Assembly: GCA_009773755.1 (NCBI GenBank)
Contig: WSZJ01000057.1
Coordinates: 1-41,568 of the forward strand
From: Planctomycetota bacterium
GTDB taxonomy: Bacteria; Planctomycetota; MHYJ01; WSZJ01
DNA length: 41,568 bases
Reading direction: 5' to 3'
Shown here: positions 8,710 to 14,950 of the stretch, piece after piece
Layout of the letters: each line of letters begins with the position of its first letter
Numbering within the stretch: the stretch's first letter is position 1
Translations under genes and position numbers: made by a program
The notes under the pieces: generated by a model
Database searches by the model: none
What the model was told of the DNA's origin: nothing
Seen by the model: only the letters and a program-made list of their open reading frames with translations

Positions 8710-8833
8710 GTCGAGATGATAGCGCGAGGATGGCGTCGTGACTCATGGCGCGAGAGCAAGCACTCGCTCCTTGCACCCTGCGAATCCAGTGGTAGTCTCG
8801 GATCCCCCTAAAACTCTTACCCAGGAGAACGCC

Positions 8834-9400
8834 ATGCCCAAGCTCGCAACCCGCCGTGCCCCGAAGACCGCTTCCCGCGCCGCCAAGGCGAAGCCGGTGA
8901 ACCCGATCCCCGAGGGCTTCCACACGATCACGCCGTCGCTCACCGTGCGCAACGCTGCGGGCGCGATCGAGTTCTTCAAGAAGGCGCTGGGCGCCGCGCA
9001 GGTCGGCGACGTGTGCGCCTGCGAGGACACGGGCAAGATCATGCATGCCGAGCTGAAGGTCGGGAGCTCGATTTTCTTCCTCGGGGACGAAGCGCCGCAG
9101 ATGGGCTGCCCGGCGTCGCAGAGCTCGCTCTTCCTTTATGTGAAAGACGCCGACGCGGCGTTCGACCGCGCGGTGAAGGCGGGCGCGACATCGAAGTGGC
9201 CCGTGAGCGACATGTTCTGGGGCGACCGGGTCGGGGCGGTGACGGACCCGTTCGGGAACACGTGGACGTTCGCGACGCACAAGAAGGACCTGACGGCGAA
9301 GCAGATCAAGGAAGCGCAGCGGGAATTCTCGGCGCAGATGAAGGCGAAGTCCGAGGGCGGCTGCTGCGGCGGGTCGTCGGACTGCGGATCGAAGCAGTAA
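8834..9400 (+). CDS. VOC (glyoxalase-fold) family protein with Cys-rich C-terminus
   Basis: The ATG at 8834 follows CCAGGAG with good spacing. The 188-residue product has a Lys/Ala-rich N-terminal tail, then a PhnB-like VOC fold: FHTITPSLTVRNAAGAIEFFKKALGA, HAELKVGSSIFFLGDE, and WGDRVGAVTDPFGNTWTFATHKKDLT. These enzymes use paired beta-alpha-beta-beta-beta modules to bind small molecules or metals; no specific substrate can be named. The C-terminus, EGGCCGGSSDCGSK, adds three cysteines outside the fold and may bind metal. A strong terminator follows at 9415-9450, so the gene is likely monocistronic. It is divergent from the helicase. Confidence 0.85.
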   Translation: MPKLATRRAPKTASRAAKAKPVNPIPEGFHTITPSLTVRNAAGAIEFFKKALGAAQVGDVCACEDTGKIMHAELKVGSSIFFLGDEAPQMGCPASQSSLFLYVKDADAAFDRAVKAGATSKWPVSDMFWGDRVGAVTDPFGNTWTFATHKKDLTAKQIKEAQREFSAQMKAKSEGGCCGGSSDCGSKQ

Positions 9401-9414
9401 GAAGCGAAGAATCG

Positions 9415-9450
9415 CGGCGCGGCGGGGGCGAACCCTGCCGCGCCGTTTTT
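9415..9450 (+). terminator. Rho-independent terminator after the VOC gene
   Basis: A perfect 9-bp stem, CGGCGCGGC (9415-9423) with GCCGCGCCG (9437-9445), is followed by five T (9446-9450). It lies 14 nt after the VOC stop. The T-run ends only 7 nt before the GTG of the next gene. Confidence 0.9.
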
Positions 9451-9457
9451 GTAACCT

Positions 9458-10384
9458 GTGGAGATCGCCCTCATCCGCGCTTCCGTCCTCGCCTGCCTCC
9501 TGGCCGCCGTCGCGCCCGGCTGCGGATCTTCGTCGAAGGAAGCGGCCCCCGCGGGACCTTCGGTGGCGGACACGGCGCCCTCGTCCCGCGACGAAGCGGC
9601 GGCTCTTACGGAGGCGCAGCGCTGGCTCGCGGGCGAAGTCGCTTCCGGTGAGCTCGAAATCGCCTTCGACAGGCCGGCCGTGGCGCTGGCGCCGCCGTGT
9701 GTCGTCGATATCGAGTATGGCTCGGGCCACGGCGGAACCGTCTCCTGGGTGCGCCTGACGGTCGGGGCGACCACGACGAAGTGTGAACGTGTGACCTGGC
9801 GGGCCTACCTCAAGGACCCGGCGGTCAGTCCCGGCGAAGCGGTCTGGGCGGAGGTACCCACGGCGACCTTCGCGACGCTTCTCGACTCCATTCGCGCGTT
9901 GTCGACGGCGACCGTGACGGCGCTTCCGACGCGTCGCTACTGGCACTCCTCAGCCGACTTCTTCACCCTCGTCCGGGTGGTCGGCAAGGACCCCGCGGCG
10001 GACAGGACGTGGGAGTTCGCGGGTTACCCGGGAAACGGCGGCGCCGCGGTTTACGCCGCCCCGAAGGCGGTCGTGGGCCGGGCCCGGGCGATCCTCGATC
10101 CGCTCGACTGGAAGCCGGTCGAGGCCGACGATCTCCGGCGCACGCACTTTCCCGACGCATTCGTGCGGAACCGAGATCTCTGTGCGGAGAAAGGCCACTG
10201 GTGGGTCATGGAGCGTTCGGTCGAGGCGCTCGGCTGGTTCGGCGACCGGAGCGCGATCCCGGTGGCGACCTGGCTTCTCGACCACGCGTCGGAAATCATC
10301 GACCGCCAGGTCGTGAAGATCCGGACGGTGCTCGACGAGCCGGGGAGCTACCTCGAAGGGCCGCCCCGGAGCCTGCCGAAATAA
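9458..10384 (+). CDS. Lipoprotein of unknown function, 308 aa
   Basis: The product begins MEIALIRASVLACLLAAVAPGC, a short hydrophobic signal with a usable lipobox (VAPGC), so it is probably a periplasmic or outer-membrane lipoprotein. The mature part is soluble, with no domain recognised. It contains YGSGHGGTVSWVRLTVGA and a C-terminal region with WWVMERSVEALGWFGDRSAIPVATWLLDHASEIID that could be one or two HEAT-like helical repeats. The GTG at 9458 is forced by an in-frame TAA at 9452-9454. The preceding terminator ends 7 nt upstream, leaving almost no room for a leader, so expression must be by read-through or a nearly leaderless transcript. Confidence 0.65.
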   Translation: MEIALIRASVLACLLAAVAPGCGSSSKEAAPAGPSVADTAPSSRDEAAALTEAQRWLAGEVASGELEIAFDRPAVALAPPCVVDIEYGSGHGGTVSWVRLTVGATTTKCERVTWRAYLKDPAVSPGEAVWAEVPTATFATLLDSIRALSTATVTALPTRRYWHSSADFFTLVRVVGKDPAADRTWEFAGYPGNGGAAVYAAPKAVVGRARAILDPLDWKPVEADDLRRTHFPDAFVRNRDLCAEKGHWWVMERSVEALGWFGDRSAIPVATWLLDHASEIIDRQVVKIRTVLDEPGSYLEGPPRSLPK

Positions 10385-10416
10385 TGACGGACCGCTCGCG
10401 CCGGAACATTTCCCAT

Positions 10417-10443
10417 TTGTTGTAAAGACAGCCTGTCTATACA
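10417..10443 (+). promoter_or_regulatory. Probable promoter/operator of the toxin-antitoxin operon
   Basis: A palindrome, AGACAG-C-CTGTCT (10426-10438), overlaps a plausible promoter with a TTGTTG-like -35 at 10417-10422 and a TATACA-like -10 at 10438-10443. This position is typical for autorepression by a ribbon-helix-helix antitoxin dimer. The elements are read by eye only. Confidence 0.5.
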
Positions 10444-10451
10444 CTGGGGAC

Positions 10452-10739
10452 ATGAAGATGATCAACGTAAGGCTCGACCCCGACGACAAACGCAGGGCCG
10501 AAGCGCTTCAGAAGAGCGGCGTGACGGTCTCGGAAATCGTGAGACGCGCCATTCGCGCGGAGTATGAGCGGCGCGTCCCGGCGTCGAGGAAGGAACGCAG
10601 CATGGCCGACCTCGTCGCAGAGATCCACGCCCGGCATCCCGTCACCGGACGCCGCCCCCGGGTTGATCTCACCGATCGGCACGCGGTTCAGCGGTTCATC
10701 CGGGCCCGGATTCAGAAGAAGCTCCGGAAGTCCCGGTGA
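10452..10739 (+). CDS. vapB: Ribbon-helix-helix antitoxin (VapB-like)
   Basis: A small basic protein with an N-terminal ribbon-helix-helix pattern, MINVRLDPDDKRRAEALQKSGVTVSEIVRRAIRAEYERR. This would bind DNA as a dimer and, through its C-terminal tail (VDLTDRHAVQRFIRARIQKK), neutralise the downstream PIN toxin. There are two possible starts: the ATG at 10452 and the ATG at 10458. GGGGA at 10446-10450 is correctly spaced only for the second, so a product starting MINVRLD (93 residues) is likelier. It overlaps the toxin start by 4 nt. The palindrome at 10426-10438 is a natural autoregulatory site. Confidence 0.78.
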   Translation: MKMINVRLDPDDKRRAEALQKSGVTVSEIVRRAIRAEYERRVPASRKERSMADLVAEIHARHPVTGRRPRVDLTDRHAVQRFIRARIQKKLRKSR

Positions 10740-11146
10740 TAATCGTCGATACTTCCGCATTGGTGGCCCTCTGCGACCACCGTGATGCGCTCCATCAACG
10801 TGCCATGGGCGATTCCGTGCAGATCGCAGGGAAGCCGTTGTTGCTCCTGGAAGCGGTCATTTCGGAGAGCTGGTTCTTCCTCAACTCCGCATCCCTCCGG
10901 CAGCGCCTGCAGGAATTGACGGAGGAAATTCCGCTGTTCCCATGGGCTCCGAAGGATCCCGGAGGTCACAGGACCGAAGTCTTCGCCTGGCTGGAGCGCT
11001 ACCTCGAGCACGGCCCCGACTGGGCCGATGCATCGATCATCGTGGCGTGCGCTTCCATAAAGGGCTCCCGGGTCTGGACCTACGACTCGGAGTTCCGGAA
11101 GGTCTGGCGGATGCCCAATGGAGGGGCGGTTCCGCTGGTGCCATGA
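10736..11146 (+). CDS. vapC: PIN-domain ribonuclease toxin (VapC-like)
   Basis: A 136-residue protein with PIN-domain features: MIIVDTSALVALCD (first catalytic Asp), a central Glu in EAVISESWF, and the acidic pair in GPDWADASIIVACA followed by VWTYDSEFRKVW. PIN toxins of the VapC group cleave tRNA or rRNA to arrest growth when the antitoxin is lost. It starts with a GTG overlapping the antitoxin stop and ends in ATGA overlap with a third gene. Length fits the family. Confidence 0.8.
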   Translation: MIIVDTSALVALCDHRDALHQRAMGDSVQIAGKPLLLLEAVISESWFFLNSASLRQRLQELTEEIPLFPWAPKDPGGHRTEVFAWLERYLEHGPDWADASIIVACASIKGSRVWTYDSEFRKVWRMPNGGAVPLVP

Positions 11147-11487
11147 ACCGACTTTTCCCATTGAACGAAGTCCTTCCCGAGCTGAGCTCGCAGATCGAGC
11201 GCGAACTTCGCGCGGAGGGGCGCGCCGAGCTTGCCGACCAGATCAGAGACTTCCAGATTGCCCGCTGGACTCACGACCCGGCGTGCCAGGGCATCTACGT
11301 GACGACCGAGGGTCGTCCGCTGAATGTCGTGGAGCAGAACGTGATCGGAATACGCCACGGAGAGACCGTCGTGCTCGACTCCTGCAACCTCGACACCGAC
11401 AACTTTGCCCGCATTTCGGGAATCGAGTTGTTCCACCGGCCGGATCTGCTCGCGAAGCTGGAAGCGCTCTCCGATCGCGCGTGTTGA
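11143..11487 (+). CDS. Hypothetical protein, 114 aa, third gene of the toxin-antitoxin operon
   Basis: The start (MNRLFPLNEVLPELSSQIERELRAEG) lies in an ATGA overlap with the toxin stop, so it is very likely co-translated. The product is soluble, with a helical N-terminal half and a beta-rich second half (GIYVTTEGRPLNVVEQNVIGIRHGETVVLD) ending ISGIELFHRPDLLAKLEAL. That second half loosely recalls small DUF2283-like proteins, but I would not assign it. It could be a modulator of the VapBC pair or a passenger. Confidence 0.6.
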   Translation: MNRLFPLNEVLPELSSQIERELRAEGRAELADQIRDFQIARWTHDPACQGIYVTTEGRPLNVVEQNVIGIRHGETVVLDSCNLDTDNFARISGIELFHRPDLLAKLEALSDRAC

Positions 11488-11534
11488 GGTCTCGTGAACC
11501 TGCCCTTGGCGCGTTTCCGAGGGTGGAAATCCGC

Positions 11535-12704
11535 TCATGTCCGGAGCGGCTCCGTCCCCTCGCTCAGCACCGACAGGTACCGGTCGTAGGCGAAGACCCG
11601 GTTGCGCTTTTGCCCGGTGATTTCCCGTGCGATCTTGAGGCCGACAAGGATCTTCAGGCCCGCGCCGGCCGCCGGAAAAGACAGTCCCGTCTTTCTGGCG
11701 AGCTGGGCCTGCGTTGTGATCGGGCTGGCCTGAAGCTCCGCATGAACGCGCAGCGCGGATCCCGCCGCGCGTCCCCTGGCCTGGATGCGCGCCTGGTCGG
11801 CCTGGAACATTTCGACAAGTCGCTTCGCGGCGGTCACGGCCCCGTCAGCGGTCACTCGAACGCCCTCGAGGAAGAAGTCGAGCCATTCTTCCCAGTCGCC
11901 CTTCTCGCGGACGACGTCCAGCAGGCGGTAGTACTCCTTGCGGCGCTGCTTGAAGTAGAGGCTGAGGTAGAGAAGTGGCTCCCGAAGAATGCCCGCGTGG
12001 CAGAGGAGGAAGGTGATGAGGAGGCGGCCGACGCGGCCGTTGCCGTCGAGGAAGGGGTGTATGGTCTCGAACTGGACGTGGGCCAGGGCGGCGCGGACGA
12101 GGATGGGAAGGGGAGTGCTGGCTTCGTGGAGAAAGTGCTCGAGGCGGGACATGCATTCGGCGACCTCGTCGGGAGGGGGTGGGACGAAGTGGGCATTGCC
12201 GGGACGAGTCCCGCCGATCCAGTTCTGGGATCTGCGGAAATCGCCGGGAGCCTTGTCGCCCCCGCGGCCGTGCCGCAGAAGGACGCCGTGAATTTCGCGC
12301 AGGAGCCGGGTTGAGAGTGGAAAGCCGCCGCGCAGCCGCTTCAGCCCGTGCGACAGTGCCGCCACGTAGTTCGAGACTTCGACCGCGTCGACGACGGGAA
12401 CCCCCGGGGCTTCCTTCAGCTCGAAGAGAAGCAGGTCAGAGAGGGACGACTGGGTTCCCTCGATCTGGGAGGAGAGGACGGCTTCCTTTCGGACGTAGGC
12501 GTAGAGGAAGAGCTCCGTGTCGGGCAGCAGGGAGGAAATGCTGTCGAGGCGGCCCAGCGAGAGAAGCGCCTGTTCGAGAAGGAGCTGCCGGGGTCCGGAG
12601 AGGTTGATCGCCGGCTCTGGGGGGAGCGGAAACGGGATGAAGGCGCGCACGGGCTCGTCGCCGCTGCCGGAGACGGAGGGCCGGCCCGTTCTGCCGCGGA
12701 TCAT
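11535..12704 (-). CDS. fic: Fic-domain protein (probable AMP-transferase) with autoinhibitory motif and C-terminal winged helix
   Basis: A 389-residue Fic protein. The active-site motif HPFLDGNGRVGR begins at H216. The N-terminal inhibitory helix S-x-x-x-E-G (SSQIEG, residues 78-83) matches class II Fic proteins that self-block ATP binding. Such enzymes transfer AMP or a related group to protein Ser, Thr or Tyr. The C-terminal 60 residues (ITTQAQLARKTGLSFPAAGAGLKILVGLKIAREI) read as a winged helix-turn-helix, so it may bind its own promoter. The ATG at 12704 is chosen because the longer frame back to 12821 would translate the AT-rich operator-like array. No good ribosome-binding site precedes it. 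It is divergent from the formate dehydrogenase operon. Confidence 0.88.
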   Translation of the reverse strand: MIRGRTGRPSVSGSGDEPVRAFIPFPLPPEPAINLSGPRQLLLEQALLSLGRLDSISSLLPDTELFLYAYVRKEAVLSSQIEGTQSSLSDLLLFELKEAPGVPVVDAVEVSNYVAALSHGLKRLRGGFPLSTRLLREIHGVLLRHGRGGDKAPGDFRRSQNWIGGTRPGNAHFVPPPPDEVAECMSRLEHFLHEASTPLPILVRAALAHVQFETIHPFLDGNGRVGRLLITFLLCHAGILREPLLYLSLYFKQRRKEYYRLLDVVREKGDWEEWLDFFLEGVRVTADGAVTAAKRLVEMFQADQARIQARGRAAGSALRVHAELQASPITTQAQLARKTGLSFPAAGAGLKILVGLKIAREITGQKRNRVFAYDRYLSVLSEGTEPLRT

Positions 12705-12714
12705 GGAGAAGTCG

Positions 12715-12777
12715 CTTATTAAGAGTTCTTGAACAGAGGATATCTTATTAATAGAAACAGGCCTATCTATTAATAAG
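12715..12777. promoter_or_regulatory. AT-rich operator-like array upstream of fic
   Basis: CTTATTAATAG (12744-12754) and its perfect inverse CTATTAATAAG (12767-12777) are separated by 12 nt that include AGGCCT. A third, near-identical element, CTTATTAAGAG, lies at 12715-12725. Each contains a TTATTAA core. The array starts 11 nt upstream of the fic ATG and stands out in GC-rich DNA. The Fic winged helix is a candidate ligand, and the divergent formate dehydrogenase promoter would also be within reach. Confidence 0.6.
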
Positions 12778-12866
12778 AATCGGGCGTCCCCCCGGCGGCC
12801 TTCCGTCGCGACTGTTTTCACGCCCCAGCCCCGCGGCCACGCAGGACGTCTCTATAATGGGGCAGG

Positions 12867-14849
12867 ATGCGCCCCAAATCCTACCCCCGCCTGACCACCC
12901 CCCTCGTCCGCGACGGCGGCCGGCACGGCAAGCTTCGCCCCGCGACGTGGGACGAGGCGCTTGATCGAGCCGCGAAGGGCCTGCGGGCGGTGACGGAAGC
13001 GCACGGCGCGAAGGCGCTGGGGATGTTCAGCTGCTCGAAGTCGACGAACGAGATGAATTTCGTGGCCCAGAAATTCTCCCGCGTCATTTTCGGCTCGAAC
13101 AACATCGACAGCTGCAACCGGACCTGACATGCGCCCAGCGTCGCGGGTCTCGCGGCGGTTTTCGGGGCGGGCGGGGGGACGAACTCGTACGAGGAGATCG
13201 AGAAGACGGAGATCATCCTTCTCTGGGGCTCGAACGCGCGCGAGACGCACCCGATCTTCTTTCACCATCTCCTCAAGGGCCTCCGGAACGGTGCGCGGCT
13301 CGTGGCCGTCGACCCGCGACGGACGAGCTCGGTGAAGTGGGCCGACATCTGGGCCGGGCTCGACGTCGGCTCCGACATCGCGCTCGCCAACGCGATCGGG
13401 CGCGAGATTCTCGCGGCGGGACTGGAGCACAAGGAATTCATCGCGAACGCCACCAACGGCGTCGAGGAGTATCGCAAGGGCGTGGAGAAGTACACGCTGG
13501 CGTACGCCGAAAAGGAAACCGGCGTGCCGGCGACGGTGATCCGCGAGATCGCGCACGCGTGGGGGAAGGCGAAAACCGGGACGATCTGCTGGACGCTCGG
13601 GATCACGGAGCACCACAACGCGGTGGACAACGTGCTCTCGCTGATCGACCTCGCGTTGCTCACCGGCAAAGTCGGCCGCTACGCGACCGGGATCAACCCT
13701 CTGCGCGGCCAGAACAACGTGCAGGGCGGCGGGGACATGGGGGCGCTTCCCGACAGGCTCCCCGGCTTCCAGCACCTGGAGAACGACGCATTCCGCGCGA
13801 AATTCGACGCGAAGTGGGGCGTCAAGGTGCCGCCGAAGAAGGGCTGGCACCTGTCGGACATGTTCGCGGCGATGGGGCGCGGCGAGCTGCGGGCGCTGTA
13901 CGTGATCGGCGAGAATCCGCTTCAGAGCGAAGCCGACCAGAACCACGCGCGGCACCTGCTCGAAGGGCTGGACTTCATGATCGCGCAGGACATTTTCCTG
14001 ACGAAGACCGCCGAGCTCGCGGACGTCGTGTTCCCGGCGGCCGCGGGGTGGTGCGAGTCCGAAGGCACGGTGACGAACAGCGAGCGGCGGGTGCAGCGCG
14101 TGCGCAAAGCCATCGAGCCGCCCGCGGGGGCGAAGGATGACCTGGCGATCCTCTACGCGCTCGCGAAGAAGCTCGGGCATGACTGGGGCGCGCCGGACGC
14201 GGAGACGGTCTGGAACGAACTGCGCTCGCTGTCGCCGGTGCACGCGGGGATGAGCTACGAGCGGCTGGAGAAGATGCACGGGATTCAGTGGCCGTGCTAC
14301 GACGAGGCCCACCCGGGGGAGATGTTCCTGCACAGCCGGCTGTGGGAGCGGCCCGTGAAGGGACCGAGGGTGTCGTTCTTCCCCGTGGAGCACGATCCGC
14401 CGGTGGAAAAACTCTCGCCGGAGTTCCCGTTCCGGCTCACGACCGGGAGACGGCTGGAGGAATACAACACGGGCGTGCAGACCGCGGGCTACCACTCGTC
14501 GCTTCGGCGCGGAGAGAACCTGGACCTGTCGCCGGAGGACGCGGAAAAACTGGGCGTAAAGGAGGGCGACGCGGTGCGCGTCACGTCGAGGCGCGGGACG
14601 GTCGACGTGCCCGCGCACATCGACAACGGCCTTCGGCCGGGGCTGGTGTTCATGACGCTGCACTTCCCCGACGACGTTGCCACGAACCTCCTCACGATCG
14701 ACGCGGTCGACCCGAAGTCGGGGACGGCGGAGTTCAAGGCTTGCGCGGTGAAGGTCGTGCGGATCGGAAGCGGCGAGTCGCTGGCGGTCGCCAGGGCGAA
14801 CGGCGCGCATCGGCCCGAGACGGAGGCTGCGGGACGAGGATTGCATTGA
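12867..14849 (+). CDS. fdhA: Formate dehydrogenase catalytic module (Mo/W-bis-MGD), selenoprotein with in-frame TGA, lacking its N-terminal Fe-S head
   Basis: Read with TGA at 13125-13127 as selenocysteine, the gene encodes 660 residues without other stops. The context is IDSCNRT-U-HAPSVAGL, exactly the Cys/Sec active-site motif of formate dehydrogenases, with U at residue 87 and the conserved His next. Downstream it continues ILLWGSNARETHP, RLVAVDPRRT, LLTGKVGRYATGINPLRGQNN and, near the end, a molydopterin-dinucleotide-binding domain (FRLTTGRRLEEYNTG to LHFPDDVATNLLT). It starts at MRPKSYPRLTTPLVRDGG, the point just after the 4Fe-4S domain in ordinary FdhA proteins; that domain ends the gene at 16813-17787. 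It should oxidise formate to CO2 or do the reverse. A TATAAT lies at 12853-12858, 8 nt before the ATG. The only start is 12867, since a TAA is in frame at 12855. Confidence 0.9.
13125..13169 (+). promoter_or_regulatory. Bacterial SECIS element with Sec codon
   Basis: After the TGA (13125-13127), an 18-nt spacer leads to the loop GGTCT (13146-13150). The loop is closed by GTCGCG (13140-13145) and CGCGGC (13151-13156): six base pairs including one U-G. A lower stem may form between CGCCC (13132-13136) and GGGCG (13165-13169). The GGUCU loop and the 18-nt spacing equal those of E. coli fdhF, whose hairpin binds SelB. Confidence 0.88.
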
Positions 14850-14950
14850 ACCTGGAGACCGCCGTATCAGCGGCCCTTTCAGCGTGATCACGCCCTGATC
14901 GGCGTCCGTAGTTCTTTTCTCAAAGCAGATACGGCCAGGAGAACAACGAC

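Noticed and set aside
12705-12821. An N-terminal extension of Fic from 12821
   Set aside because: It would translate the AT-rich inverted-repeat array and shows no Fic-family similarity; the ATG at 12704 leaves a normal protein.
12853-12858. TATAAT as the -10 box of the formate dehydrogenase promoter
   Set aside because: It is only 8 nt from the ATG and no -35 lies at a suitable distance. It remains possible only for a nearly leaderless transcript, so it is not listed as a promoter.
13125-13127. Reading the TGA as a nonsense mutation making a pseudogene
   Set aside because: Its position at the catalytic Cys/Sec codon, the intact frame after it, and the GGTCT hairpin at the standard distance make selenocysteine much more likely.
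12852-14891. A 679-codon open frame on the minus strand opposite the formate dehydrogenase gene
   Set aside because: It is Arg/Val/His-rich with no recognisable domain, while the plus strand encodes clear formate dehydrogenase motifs. It is a GC-skew shadow.
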